Assembly (NCBI RefSeq): GCF_019399235.1
Contig: NZ_JAELVH010000158.1
Coordinates: 1-38,965 of the forward strand
Reading direction: 5' to 3'
DNA: 38,965 bases
Origin: Streptomyces poriferorum
GTDB lineage: Bacteria > Actinomycetota > Actinomycetes > Streptomycetales > Streptomycetaceae
Under the pieces are notes generated by a model, which was not told where the DNA came from, did not search any database, and worked only from the letters and a program-made list of their open reading frames with translations. The position numbers were made by a program, and so were the translations under genes. How positions within the stretch are numbered: position 1 is the first letter of the stretch; the number at the start of each line of letters is the position of its first letter. Below, piece after piece: positions 1 to 8,400 of the stretch.

Positions 1-1201
1 CGGTGGGTGACGGCGTCGGCGTCGGCTCCGTCGGGGTGGGCGTGGGCTCGGTGGGTGACGGTGTCATGCCGGTCGGGGACGGGGAGGGCGACTCGTCCCC
101 GGCGCAGTCGATCTCGGCGGCGAACGGGAACTGGTGGATCTCGCCCGCGTCGACGGACGAGGAGCCGTCTTCCGCCAGAGGGCCCGCCGTCAGTTCCCGC
201 ACCACGATGGTGCCCTCGATGTTGGACGGGTCGAGGTCCGTGAGGTGGGCGCGGGGCGCGAAGACGGTGCCTTCCAGGGAGTCGCCGTCCGCCATCGTGA
301 TGTCGGTGGCGTCGGGGAAGTTCCACAGCATGTACGGGGCCTGCTCGCCGGAGACCCCGGCGAGGGTCGGCATGCGCCAGACGTACGTACCGTCCGTCCC
401 GGTGGTGTCGACGTCGACCACGAACGGGGTCGTCGCCGTCGGGGGTGTGTTGAAGGTGATCTGGGAGAGGTTGTTCAGCTGCTCACCGGTCAGCCGGAGC
501 ACGTTCGTCTCTCCCTCGGTGAGGGTGACGTAGGCGTTGGTCCCGGCCGGGAAGCCGGTCTGGTCGGGCAGCGGGTTTCCGGCGGCGTCGCGCAGGATGA
601 CGTTCGTGTCGCAGGTGTCGATCGCGTCGGAGCGGTCGCGGTAGGTCGAGAAGAGCGCGTCGAGGTCGGGCAGCCCCGTGGTGTCGGTGACCGACTCGAC
701 GGGCTGACGGACGGTCGTCTCGATCCGCGGCGTCGAGTTGTGCGCGGCGCCGGCCGCGACGACCTGGGTGTTGACCTCGGCGTTGTTGGCGTCCATGTCC
801 AGGACGGACGACCCGGTGCCGTCCCCGATCTTCACGTAGCCGTCGCTGAGGACCTTCAGTACGCCCTGGGGGGAGCTGTTCGCGTGGTCGGCCCTGCCGC
901 CCACGAGCAGGGCCGTCGGGTTGTCGTCGCCGGGTGCGGTGAAGGTGCCGGGGGTGTGCAGCGCGACGTTGTACCCGGGGCCGTACGTGAGGTTCCCGCC
1001 GATGGCCACCGAGCCCTCGGTCTCCGTGCTGCCCAGGGTGGCGTCGTCCTGGACGAGCACGCCGAAGCCGTTGTCCCCGGCCAGCGGATTGCCCGAGTAG
1101 TCGGCCGCGGCCGGGGCGGCGGCGGACAGACACAGGGCGCAGACCGTGGTGACGGCGGCTGTGGTGGCGGCTGCGGCTGCGGCGAGCTTGGTGCGTTTCA
1201 T
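1..1201 (-). CDS. Secreted choice-of-anchor A family surface protein, 3' end cut by window
   Basis: Starts MKRTKLAAAAAATTAAV, a typical signal peptide (two basic residues, Ala-rich core, cleavage probably after AAA about residue 33). The mature part opens with GFGVLVQDDATLGSTETEG and SVAIGGNL, the pattern of the choice-of-anchor A domain found in exported bacterial surface proteins, and closes that domain with GTVFAPRAHLTDL and IEGTIVVREL. From about residue 370 it becomes a Pro/Thr/Ser/Glu stalk (TPSPTEPTPTPTEPTP) that runs off the left edge, so the anchor (LPXTG or membrane helix) is not visible. Role: probably cell-wall or matrix attached; binding partner unknown. No clear ribosome site precedes the ATG at 1201; the start is chosen because the signal peptide begins there. 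It is divergent from the TetR gene at 1404. Confidence 0.8.
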   Translation of the reverse strand, partial: MKRTKLAAAAAATTAAVTTVCALCLSAAAPAAADYSGNPLAGDNGFGVLVQDDATLGSTETEGSVAIGGNLTYGPGYNVALHTPGTFTAPGDDNPTALLVGGRADHANSSPQGVLKVLSDGYVKIGDGTGSSVLDMDANNAEVNTQVVAAGAAHNSTPRIETTVRQPVESVTDTTGLPDLDALFSTYRDRSDAIDTCDTNVILRDAAGNPLPDQTGFPAGTNAYVTLTEGETNVLRLTGEQLNNLSQITFNTPPTATTPFVVDVDTTGTDGTYVWRMPTLAGVSGEQAPYMLWNFPDATDITMADGDSLEGTVFAPRAHLTDLDPSNIEGTIVVRELTAGPLAEDGSSSVDAGEIHQFPFAAEIDCAGDESPSPSPTGMTPSPTEPTPTPTEPTPTPSPT

Positions 1202-1403
1202 GCCGGGGACCGTAGGTGTGATGGTCAGGTCACAGGGAAAGGCGAGGCCGCAGGGTCACCCGCACGGCCGCCGCACTCCCACGGACGGCGTCCCGTGCAC
1301 GGAGACCGGACCCGGCCGGCGACCGGTTTCGGCCCGAGGGCCGTACCCGCCCCGTCCGTCCCCGGCTGCCGGGCTCGTCCCATCCGCCCTGGGAGGTGCG
1401 GGC

Positions 1404-2036
1404 ATGAGCGAGGACACGCGTACGAAACTGCTCGCGGGCGCCCTGACCACCCTCACCGAGCAGGGCATCGCCAGGACCTCCGCACGCGCCATCGCGGCGG
1501 CGGCCGGTGTCAATCAGGCGCTGGTCTTCTACCACTTCGGCACCGTCGACGAACTGCTCGCGGCAGCCTGCCGGCACGCGGCCGAACAACGGGTCGCCCA
1601 CCACCGCGAACGCCTCAACGAAGTGCGTACGCTCTCCGGACTTCTCCAGGCCGCACGCGAGTTGCACGCCACCGAACGCGACGCGGGCCAGGTCGCCGTG
1701 CTGGGACAACTGCTGGCAGGCGCGCAGACGCAGCCACGGCTCGCCGCCGCCACCGCCGCCGGACTCGCCATGTGGACCGAGGAGATCGAGCAGGTCCTCG
1801 CCCGTGTCCTGACCGGCACCCCGCTCGCCGAGTTCGTGGACGTCGCCGGACTGGCCAAGGCGGCCTCCGCCGCGTTCGTGGGCCTGGAACTGTACGAGGG
1901 CGTCGACGCGTCCGGCGCCGAGCAGGCCCTGGCAGCACTGGACCAGCTCGCCGGCCTGGTCGCCGCGCTGGAAGGCCTCGGCCCGGTCGCGCAGCGCGCC
2001 GTACGCTCCCGGCTGCGCCGCTCGGCCACCGCCTGA
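1404..2036 (+). CDS. TetR/AcrR family transcriptional regulator
   Basis: 210 residues, normal TetR length. The N-terminal helix-turn-helix is at about residues 6-52 (ALTTLTEQGIARTSARAIA, then GVNQALVFYHFGTVDELL, the recognition helix with the conserved YxHF). The rest is the helical ligand-binding and dimer domain, whose ligand cannot be read from sequence. The start at 1404 is chosen for the strong GGGAGGTG eight bases upstream; an open frame extends further upstream without a comparable site. It lies between the surface protein (divergent) and the membrane phosphatase-fold gene at 2147, 110 bp downstream, which could be co-transcribed and be its target. The specificity is inference only. 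Confidence 0.88.
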   Translation: MSEDTRTKLLAGALTTLTEQGIARTSARAIAAAAGVNQALVFYHFGTVDELLAAACRHAAEQRVAHHRERLNEVRTLSGLLQAARELHATERDAGQVAVLGQLLAGAQTQPRLAAATAAGLAMWTEEIEQVLARVLTGTPLAEFVDVAGLAKAASAAFVGLELYEGVDASGAEQALAALDQLAGLVAALEGLGPVAQRAVRSRLRRSATA

Positions 2037-2146
2037 CACGGGGCGGCCGACGCGGAGCCTGCCGCGCCGGGCCGCCGGGAACTGCCCGGCCCGGCAGCCC
2101 GTCCTGAGAAGCAAGGTCAACAAGCGGACGGGACAAGCGGAACAAC

Positions 2147-3190
2147 ATGGTGGAACGGACGGACGGCGATGCGGCCCCGGCCGCTTCGGCGGGGACGACG
2201 ACGGACAGCGATGCGGCCCGGGCGGCGAGGACCGGAGTCTCCCGGTGGGCGTGGGAGCGGCCGGGGCGGTGGACGCGGGGCCGGGTGATCGCCGGACTCG
2301 CCCTCCTCACGGCTCTCCTGCTCGCCTTTCCCCGGGTGCTGCCCAACCGGCCCGGCCACCTGGGAAGCCTGCTGGAGGCGTTCCTGCCCTGGCTCGGCCT
2401 CGTGATTGTTGTCCTGCTCGCCTGCGCCCTGCTGCGCCGCTCGGTCACGGCACTCCTGTTCCTGCTCCTGCCGGTGGCGGCCTGGGCGTACGCGTTCGGC
2501 GGTCTGTTCCTCGCCGCGCCGGAGCCCGGCGAGCGCGATCTGGTCGTGGTGCAGCACAACGTGAGCGACGTGAACACGGACCCGGCAGGCACGGCCCGTA
2601 CGCTCGCCGGGGCCGGGCCGGACCTGATCGCGCTGGAGGAACTGGTGCCGGCCGCCCTGCCGGCGTACGAGAAGGCCCTCGCCCCGGACTTCCGGTTCCA
2701 CGAGGTCCGGGGGACGGTCGGGATCTGGTCGAAGCACCCGCTCACCGACACCCGTGCGGTGGACATCAAGCCCAAGGAGATCGAGGAGGGCTGGAGCCGC
2801 GGGCTGCGTACCGTGGTCCACACCCCGCAGGGCGAAGTCGCCGCGTACGTGGCCCACTTGCCGTCGATCCGCGTCGGAACGAGCGGATTCGCCTCCGCAT
2901 GGCGGGACGAGAGCGCCCATCTGCTGGGCCGGGCCGTCGCCGCCGAGACGGTGGGCAGGGTGATCGTGCTGGGCGACCTCAACAGCACGGTCGACGACCG
3001 CGGTCTGTCCCCGTTGACCTCACAGCTGAACGTGTCGGAACGCGGCTTCGGCTTCAGCTTCCCCGCGTCCTTCCCGCTGGCGCGGATCGACCAGGTCCTG
3101 GCCCGCTCGGCCACGGTCGGCCGCATCCACACCCTGCCCGCGACCGGCAGCGACCATCTGCCGATCACCGCCCGGATCACGCTGCGTTGA
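2147..3190 (+). CDS. Membrane-anchored endonuclease/exonuclease/phosphatase (EEP) family protein
   Basis: 347 residues. Three hydrophobic segments at about 47-63, 82-96 and 101-125 place the N-terminal third in the membrane. The C-terminal domain is the EEP fold (DNase I / sphingomyelinase / inositol phosphatase type), probably outside the membrane. Signature pieces are all visible: VVVQHNVSDVN (metal-site Asn), IALEEL (catalytic Glu), HLPSIRVG, GDLNSTVDD (Asp-x-Asn) and GSDHLPI (catalytic His). This three-TM-plus-EEP layout is common in Streptomyces. The substrate (nucleic acid, phosphoinositide or sphingolipid) cannot be told from these motifs. The ribosome site before the ATG is weak. The gene follows the TetR gene in the same direction. 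Confidence 0.85.
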   Translation: MVERTDGDAAPAASAGTTTDSDAARAARTGVSRWAWERPGRWTRGRVIAGLALLTALLLAFPRVLPNRPGHLGSLLEAFLPWLGLVIVVLLACALLRRSVTALLFLLLPVAAWAYAFGGLFLAAPEPGERDLVVVQHNVSDVNTDPAGTARTLAGAGPDLIALEELVPAALPAYEKALAPDFRFHEVRGTVGIWSKHPLTDTRAVDIKPKEIEEGWSRGLRTVVHTPQGEVAAYVAHLPSIRVGTSGFASAWRDESAHLLGRAVAAETVGRVIVLGDLNSTVDDRGLSPLTSQLNVSERGFGFSFPASFPLARIDQVLARSATVGRIHTLPATGSDHLPITARITLR

Positions 3191-3297
3191 GTGACCGGCC
3201 CACAGGCCTCCGCACCCCGCTTGTGTGATGATGCACGGACAATTTTGGCCCGGTTCCTGGGGAGGGTCCGGGTGCGGAGCAGGGGTGGGAGCACAGC

Positions 3298-4404
3298 GTG
3301 GGCAAGGACGGGACGTCGATACCGGACGAGGAGTGGGAGCGCTTCCTCCGGGACGCCGAGGCCGGGACCCCGGGAGCGCCCGAGGAGCCGTCGGCACGGG
3401 CCAGGATGGTGGCGAGCCGCCTGGCGGAGGATCCCGGACCGCCGGAGGCCTGGCGTACGCACCGGCCGCCGGCGCGGTCGGGCGGCAGGGCCCGGTACTT
3501 CGTCGCCTTCTTCGTCCTGGTCGCCCTGCTCGTCGTGGCCATGGACCCGGGCCGGGTCACCGGGTGGTTCGGCGGGGACGGCGGCAGCGGCGACACCGCG
3601 CCCCTCGCCGCCGAGTCGGAGCGCCCGACCGGGCCGCCCGCGACGGAGGCCGCCGCGCAACGCCCCACCCTGGACGACCCGTTCAGAGGTTCCCCCGCGG
3701 CCCAGTGGGGTGACGGGGTGGCCGCGCTCCCGCTTCCCGAGGCGCGCGCCACGGGCTGGATGAGCAAGGCGCAGGTCGCCCAGGCACTCGTACGTTCCCG
3801 GGACTTCCTCTTCTCCTCCGGCCTCGATGCCGGCGTGCTGCGCGGGGAGCGGCCGGCGAAGGCGATCGCGCTGATCAATCCGCATCAGAAGGACGTCCAG
3901 GATTACGTGAGCGCGGCGTTCCGCACGCCGAGCGCCGAGCACGACCCCCTGAAGCTGTTCAGCCGCTTCGCGCCGTCGAAGGTGCGGATCGTCGGGGACG
4001 TGGTGAAGACCCGCGGCCTGATCACGTACCGCGAGGGCAAGCGCGGCGCGGTCGAGGTGGCGGCCGATGTCACGTACGTGTACCCGGTGGCCCGCGCCGC
4101 CGAGGGCAGCGACGAGGTCACGCGTACGATCGTGCGCCGCGAGATCGTGATGGGCTGGGACGACCCGGCGAAGATCATCACCGAGCCGGGGACGTTCTCC
4201 CTCGTCTCCTATCGCTCGGACACCGCGAACGGCGGCTGCGACAACCACACCGGCTACTTCCTCCCGGAGTTCGCCGCCGAACGGGCCGTCACCGGTGGCT
4301 CCGGCGAGGGCGACGCAGCCGACCCGTACGACCGGAGCACGTCGATGGACGCTCTTGTTCCGGAGGGCGGCGGGACGGGGTGCGGAATCGCTACCCGGCT
4401 GTGA
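3298..4404 (+). CDS. Single-pass membrane protein of unknown function
   Basis: 368 residues with a GTG start preceded by AGGGGTGGGAG. The N-terminal 65 residues are cytoplasmic and charged (IPDEEWERFLRDAEAG). One transmembrane helix lies at about 66-82 (RYFVAFFVLVALLVVAMD). The remainder is outside the cell, beginning with a Gly/Thr/Pro linker and then a folded domain of about 240 residues. That domain has WGDGVAALPLP and alternating beta-like stretches such as VRIVGDVVKTRGLITYREGK and ADVTYVYPVARA, and a near C-terminal CDNHTGYF. I do not recognise the domain. It is 107 bp downstream of the EEP gene in the same direction and may share its transcript. No catalytic motif was seen. Confidence 0.75.
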   Translation: MGKDGTSIPDEEWERFLRDAEAGTPGAPEEPSARARMVASRLAEDPGPPEAWRTHRPPARSGGRARYFVAFFVLVALLVVAMDPGRVTGWFGGDGGSGDTAPLAAESERPTGPPATEAAAQRPTLDDPFRGSPAAQWGDGVAALPLPEARATGWMSKAQVAQALVRSRDFLFSSGLDAGVLRGERPAKAIALINPHQKDVQDYVSAAFRTPSAEHDPLKLFSRFAPSKVRIVGDVVKTRGLITYREGKRGAVEVAADVTYVYPVARAAEGSDEVTRTIVRREIVMGWDDPAKIITEPGTFSLVSYRSDTANGGCDNHTGYFLPEFAAERAVTGGSGEGDAADPYDRSTSMDALVPEGGGTGCGIATRL

Positions 4405-4469
4405 GGACGGTGTGGGTCAGCCCCGGCCCTCGGGCCTTTCGGTTGGATCGCGCCGGACCCGAGAGCCCG

Positions 4470-5144
4470 TCATGATCCGAACGAGAGGCCTTGAGGGCTG
4501 CCCCGCTCCAGCAGCTTCATGCCGAGGGTGAACGAGCCCGGATCCTCCGCGAGCACCTCGAACCCGAGGTGCCGGTAGAAGCCGACCGCACCGGCGTTCG
4601 CCTTGCCCACGCCGAGGTGAACGCCGTGGACGCCACGGCTCCGCAACGCCCCGAGCAGGGTGTGGATCAGCCGGGACCCGTTGCCGCCGCCCTGCGCCTC
4701 GGGCAGGAGGTCGATGTGCAGATGGGCGGGGTACGCCGCCGCCACCTCGGCCGGAGCGGTGGGGGGACGGTCGATCCATTTCCGGGCGAAGGCGTCGCGG
4801 GACCCCTCGCGGAACGGCACTCCCTCGCGCCGGGCGCGGAGTGCGGGCCACCACTCCCGCTCCAGGGTCCGCTCGAAGGAGGCGGTGTCGGCGACGCCGA
4901 GGACGTACCCGGAGGCGGGCCGGTCCGGGCGGGCGAGGACCCAGGCGAGGTCGGGGGCGTACCGGAGGTAGGGGGCGAGGAAGATGTCGCCGGGGAGACG
5001 CGGGTCCTCGAAGGAACCCGTCGCGTCCTTGCCCGATGCGGCGGTGCGCAGGCAGATGTCGTAGAGCCGGTCGGCCTCCGCCGGGTCGTCCGTGCGGGCG
5101 GCGCGAATCCCGAACTCTGCGGTCGGGTGCGGTCGGTCGTTCAC
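4470..5144 (-). CDS. GNAT family N-acetyltransferase
   Basis: 224 residues from a GTG at 5144 chosen because GAAAGG sits just upstream; the open frame continues further upstream without a site. N-terminal half: FGIRAARTDDPAEADRLYDICL, the first beta strand and helix of a GNAT fold. The acetyl-CoA motif A is LHIDLLPEAQGGGNGSRLIHTLL (Q-x-x-G-x-G type), followed by GVHLGVGKANAGAVGFYRHLGFEV, the usual motif B. The substrate is unknown, but the HIDLLPE and NAGAVGFYRHLGF layout resembles acetyltransferases next to glycosidases and antibiotic-resistance GNATs alike. It converges with the membrane protein gene ending at 4404, and a weak GC hairpin (4425-4436) lies between them. Confidence 0.85.
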   Translation of the reverse strand: MNDRPHPTAEFGIRAARTDDPAEADRLYDICLRTAASGKDATGSFEDPRLPGDIFLAPYLRYAPDLAWVLARPDRPASGYVLGVADTASFERTLEREWWPALRARREGVPFREGSRDAFARKWIDRPPTAPAEVAAAYPAHLHIDLLPEAQGGGNGSRLIHTLLGALRSRGVHGVHLGVGKANAGAVGFYRHLGFEVLAEDPGSFTLGMKLLERGSPQGLSFGS

Positions 5145-5250
5145 GGGCGCCTTTCGGGGAGCGGGCAGACGGGGCGGCCGCCCCGTGCGCCCCAAATCTC
5201 TCTCAACCCGTCTCCGCACGCCACCGCCTCGTGCCGGACCGGCCGCGGAG

Positions 5251-6015
5251 TCAGGCGATACCGCCGTTCGCGTACAGGACCTGCCCGTTGATCCAGCGCC
5301 CGGGGCCCGCGAGGAACGCGACGGCCTCGGCGATGTCGTCCGGCGTGCCGAGGCGGCCGAGCGGGGTGCGGCACGCGATCGCGTCGACGACCTCCTTCGG
5401 CTTTCCGTCCAGGAAGAGCGGCGTGGCCGTCGGTCCGGGCGCGACGGCGTTCACCGTCACGTCGCGGCCCTGCAGCTCGCGGGCGAGGATCAGCGTCATC
5501 GCCTCGACGGCGCCCTTCGTGGCGGCGTAGGCCCCGTACGTGGGCTGCTGCAGCCGGGTCACCGAGGTCGAGAAGTTGATCAGTGCCCCGCCGGTCCTGA
5601 GCGTGCGGGCGGCGAGCTGCGAGACGACGAACGTGCCGCGCACGTTGGTGCGGTGCATGCGGTCGAAGTCGGCGAGGTCGAGCTCGGCGATCGGCGACAG
5701 GAGCATGATCCCGGCCGTGTTGACGACCACGTCGACGCCTCCGTACAGCTGCTCGGCCGTGGCGAAGAGCGCGGACATCGCGTCCTCGTCGGCCACGTCG
5801 CCGCCGACCGCGGTGGCGACTCCGCCGGCGGCGGTGACGGCGGCCACGACCTCGTCGGCGCTGGCCTTGTCCCTGCCGTAGTGCACGACGACGGCGAGAC
5901 CGTCGGAGCCCAGGCGCTCGGCGACGGCGCGGCCGATGCCGCCGGAGGCTCCGGTGACGATCGCCACGCGGGGTGCGGATGCGGTGGCTTGCGCGGTGGG
6001 GTTCACGGGGTTCAT
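5251..6015 (-). CDS. SDR family oxidoreductase (3-oxoacyl-ACP-reductase-like)
   Basis: 254 residues, the usual classical SDR length. Visible motifs: cofactor site TGASGGIG near residue 20, Asp-containing GGDVADEDAM, structural VVNTAGIM (NTAG in place of NNAG), active-site Ser in INFSTSVT, catalytic YGAYAATKGAVE (Tyr and Lys), and the C-terminal LAGPGRWINGQVLYANGGIA. It uses NADP(H) or NAD(H) on an unknown alcohol or ketone. The start at 6015 has GAGGGAGG seven bases upstream. It reads away from the TetR gene at 6097, and the gap contains a long palindrome (6029-6055), so it is very probably the target of that repressor. Confidence 0.9.
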   Translation of the reverse strand: MNPVNPTAQATASAPRVAIVTGASGGIGRAVAERLGSDGLAVVVHYGRDKASADEVVAAVTAAGGVATAVGGDVADEDAMSALFATAEQLYGGVDVVVNTAGIMLLSPIAELDLADFDRMHRTNVRGTFVVSQLAARTLRTGGALINFSTSVTRLQQPTYGAYAATKGAVEAMTLILARELQGRDVTVNAVAPGPTATPLFLDGKPKEVVDAIACRTPLGRLGTPDDIAEAVAFLAGPGRWINGQVLYANGGIA

Positions 6016-6028
6016 GCGTCCTCCCTCG

Positions 6029-6055
6029 ATTTTATGGACGATCCGTCCATAAAAT
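6029..6055. promoter_or_regulatory. 27-bp palindrome, probable operator of the divergent TetR/SDR pair
   Basis: Perfect inverted repeat: left arm ATTTTATGGACG (6029-6040), spacer ATC, right arm CGTCCATAAAAT (6043-6055 side). It is strikingly AT-rich for this genome. It overlaps a TAAAAT that could be the -10 of the SDR promoter on the minus strand. A second half-site, CGTCCATATA, occurs at 6070-6079 beside a TAGACT that could be the -10 for the TetR gene. This arrangement fits a TetR protein shutting both genes until its ligand is present. The palindrome is seen directly; the binding protein is inferred. Confidence 0.75.
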
Positions 6056-6096
6056 AAATGTAGACTGGTCGTCCATATACGGCAAGCTCGAAAGGT

Positions 6097-6717
6097 ATGG
6101 GACACGTGGACGAGCCGCACGAGCCGCCGAAGGGCCCGGAGAGACGCGGCCGCGGACGCCGTCCCGCCGCGGAGGTACGGCAGGCCGTACTGGAGACGGC
6201 CGGCGCGATGCTGTTCGAGGCGGGACTGCCCGGGATCACCTTCGAGAAGGTGGCCACCCGTGCCGGAGCGAGCAAGATGACGCTCTACAAATGGTGGCCC
6301 TCGCCCGGGGCGCTCGCCTTCGAGGCGTACTTCACGGCGGTCGAGGACACCCTCGCGTTCGCGGACACCGGCGACATCGAGCGCGACCTCACGGCCCAGC
6401 TCCACTCCTTCGTCGGCCTGCTCACCGGACGGCCCGCCGGCCCCGTGATCGCCCAGTTCGTCGGCGCCGCGCAGACCGATCCCGCGCTGGCGGACGCCCT
6501 CGCGAAGCACTACGTCCACCCGCGCCGCCGTCTTGCGGCCGACCGGCTCACCGGCGCCCAGCGCGTGGGCCAGATCCGCGCGGAGGTCGACCCCCAGGTG
6601 GTCGTCGACCAGCTCTGGGGCGCCTGTTACCACCGCCTGATGATGCCGGACGAGCCGCTCGACACCGCCTTTGCCGACGCCTTGGTCGACAACCTTCTGC
6701 GCGGCATTCGGGGGTGA
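6097..6717 (+). CDS. TetR/AcrR family regulator, likely local repressor of the SDR gene
   Basis: 206 residues. A basic leader (RRGRGRRPAAEVRQAVLETA) precedes the helix-turn-helix at about residues 28-72 (LFEAGLPGITFEKVATRAG, ASKMTLYKWWPSPGALAFEA). The C-terminal part, with FVGLLTGRPAGPVIAQFVGAAQTDPALADALAKHYVHPRR, matches the TetR_C_11/C_33-like subgroup common in actinomycetes. Start at 6097 is preceded by GAAAGGT. It is divergent from the SDR at 6015 with 81 bp between them holding the palindrome, the classic layout for self and neighbour repression. The downstream reductase at 6814 might also be under its control, but that is not shown by the sequence. Confidence 0.88.
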   Translation: MGHVDEPHEPPKGPERRGRGRRPAAEVRQAVLETAGAMLFEAGLPGITFEKVATRAGASKMTLYKWWPSPGALAFEAYFTAVEDTLAFADTGDIERDLTAQLHSFVGLLTGRPAGPVIAQFVGAAQTDPALADALAKHYVHPRRRLAADRLTGAQRVGQIRAEVDPQVVVDQLWGACYHRLMMPDEPLDTAFADALVDNLLRGIRG

Positions 6718-6813
6718 CGCGGCGCGGCGGCCGATGAGTCCTGCCGCGGTGGCCAGTCTCTACTTACGGCGCGCCCTTGCGGCGCGCGATCAGCCGCACG
6801 TGAGGAGAGCACC

Positions 6814-7392
6814 ATGACCGCCACCTACACATTCGACGTCTTCTCCAGTCTCGACGGCTTCGGTGGCGCAGGCGGTGACTGGACCGGCTACTGGGGCAAA
6901 CAGGGCCCGGAACTCCTCGACCACCGCCTCGGCCTGTACCGGGACGAACAGCGGATGATCTTCGGGGCGCACACGTACCGCCTGTTCGCGCAGATGCTGG
7001 CCGAGAGCACCGAGGATTCCGACGTGCGTGACCCCTGGGTGACCCGGATGAGGGCCCTGCCGACGACGGTGGTGTCGACCACGCTCGAAGGCCCCCTCGA
7101 CTGGCCGGACGCCACCATCGCTCACGGCGACGCCGTCGACGTCGTCGCCCGGCTCAAGAAGGAGTCCGACGTCCCGCTGCGCTCGCACGGCAGCCTGTCG
7201 ATGAACCGGGCGCTGATGGCGGCCGGCCTGGTGGACCGAGTCCAGGTGACCCTGTTCCCCGTGATCACCGGCCGGACCGGACTGGACCCGGTCTTCAAGG
7301 GCGCGGCCGACTTCGACCTGGAGCTGACCGGCCACCGGACGCTCGACGGCGACATCCAGGAACTCACGTACCGGCCCACACTGCACGCCTGA
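6814..7392 (+). CDS. Dihydrofolate reductase family protein (RibD C-terminal domain)
   Basis: 192 residues. N-terminal YTFDVFSSLDGFGG is the first strand and loop of the RibD_C/DHFR-like fold; IFGAHTYRLFAQML, TTVVSTTLEG, and VDVVARLKKESDVPLRSHGS (NADPH-binding Gly-Ser region) follow, ending with LVDRVQVTLFPVITGRTGLDPVFKG. Members reduce a range of substrates using NADPH; they are not true folate enzymes and no substrate is indicated here. GAGGAGAG six bases before the ATG fixes the start. It is 96 bp after the TetR gene in the same direction. Confidence 0.88.
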   Translation: MTATYTFDVFSSLDGFGGAGGDWTGYWGKQGPELLDHRLGLYRDEQRMIFGAHTYRLFAQMLAESTEDSDVRDPWVTRMRALPTTVVSTTLEGPLDWPDATIAHGDAVDVVARLKKESDVPLRSHGSLSMNRALMAAGLVDRVQVTLFPVITGRTGLDPVFKGAADFDLELTGHRTLDGDIQELTYRPTLHA

Positions 7393-7442
7393 GCCGAGCA
7401 GGCCGGGCCGGGAGTGTCAGTGGTGCGGCGTACGTTGCGGTC

Positions 7443-8033
7443 ATGGGCGTATACCTGATCAGCGTCGGCGCGGAGGAGTGGTTCGGTGAGGAGGAGGGAT
7501 GGGGCGAGATCGCTACGGCGCTCAACGATGACCTGCGGCAACGAGGCCTGCCGCCCTATGAGTCCGTACCGGAGGAGGAGCAGAGCTTCGTCCGCGGCTC
7601 CGGGCAGGCCTTCGAGGAGAAGCTGATCTCCTCGATGGACGGGTTCGACGCGCTGTGCGAGGCGCACCTCTCGCAGGAGGAGACCGAGACCCTTTCCCAC
7701 TGGTCGGTTCTGGTGCCGTTCTCGCTCGACGAGGAGATCCTGCTGCCGATCGGCTCCGCCTACAGCGAGTCGTCGACCATGGTCGCCGGTGCACCCCAGG
7801 TCCTGGCCGTCGCCCAACGCCTGGCGACGGCCATCGAGTTGCCCTCGGAGACCCCGCGCATGTGCGACAACCTCGATCTGACCATGTGGTTCCGGGAGGG
7901 AGCAGCGAAGGAACTGGCCGCTGCCCGACCGGGGCCGTGGGCCGACGACTTGGACGCGGCGTTCTACGTCGCACTGTTCCTGCGCGCTGCCGAGCACTCG
8001 GTGCGGCGGGGTTGCCCGATGGCCTACTGCTGA
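7443..8033 (+). CDS. Hypothetical protein, acidic, soluble
   Basis: 196 residues, no signal peptide or membrane segment. It begins MGVYLISVGAEEWF and has an acidic first 65 residues (GEEEGWGEIATALNDDL, VPEEEQSF), then HWSVLVPFSLDEEILLPIGSAYSES, and a long helix-rich C-terminal half (VLAVAQRLATAIELPSE, DLDAAFYVALFLRAAEHSVRRGCP). I do not recognise the family. Similar soluble orphans often appear in Streptomyces near immunity or conflict genes, which would suit its position upstream of the EACC1-caspase pair, but there is a 367-bp gap between them and the link is speculative. Confidence 0.65.
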   Translation: MGVYLISVGAEEWFGEEEGWGEIATALNDDLRQRGLPPYESVPEEEQSFVRGSGQAFEEKLISSMDGFDALCEAHLSQEETETLSHWSVLVPFSLDEEILLPIGSAYSESSTMVAGAPQVLAVAQRLATAIELPSETPRMCDNLDLTMWFREGAAKELAAARPGPWADDLDAAFYVALFLRAAEHSVRRGCPMAYC

Positions 8034-8400
8034 GCCGATCGGACACCACGGCGGCATCCCCCGAACTCGCCGGACCGCCGGGCAGGGCGCGTGCCAGGCT
8101 CCGGTTGTGCGGATCCGCCGCCGCAGGGTGTCTCCCGTCTGCGGCCGGACGCGGACGGATATGCCTCGCCGAGCACCTCGAAGTGAGGCCCTGCCTCATC
8201 TCAAGTCGATTAAGCTGCACGCGAGTTGGATCAGTCAGCGGGGCAGGCCGGTGGGCGTCGGTGAGAGCCGGTCCGCCGGGCGCCGTTCACGGGCGGACGG
8301 CTGGAGCGGGCGGTTTCCCCACAGGTGGATCCGGTCCTCGCGCGAGCCGGCCGGTCGGGTCCGGTGACGGTCCGCCGGACGAGTGGAGGGGAGTAAGGCC
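8034..8400. other. Non-coding gap upstream of the EACC1-caspase pair
   Basis: No convincing gene on either strand. It contains one short inverted repeat, TGAGGC-CCT-GCCTCA at 8184-8198, followed within 20 bases by a TTAA-containing, less GC-rich stretch (8200-8230) that could hold the promoter of the 8401 gene. GGAGGGGAG at 8385-8393 is the ribosome site for the GTG at 8401. Confidence 0.4.

Noticed and set aside
134..2107. Long open frame on the plus strand across the surface protein and TetR genes
   Set aside because: Arg/Gly-rich translation, no motif; the minus-strand signal peptide and choice-of-anchor A pattern show the true frame.
1615..4248. Long open frame on the minus strand (877 codons)
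   Set aside because: It lies antisense to three well-supported genes; its translation is Arg/Pro/Ala-rich without domains, the usual shadow frame of high-GC DNA.
4425..4436. Hairpin between convergent genes (GGCCC-TC-GGGCC)
   Set aside because: The loop is only two bases and the stem five, too weak to call a terminator.
8184..8198. TGAGGC/GCCTCA inverted repeat as an operator for EACC1
   Set aside because: Only six-base arms and 200 bp from the start; such dyads are frequent by chance in GC-rich DNA. Left in the gap note only.
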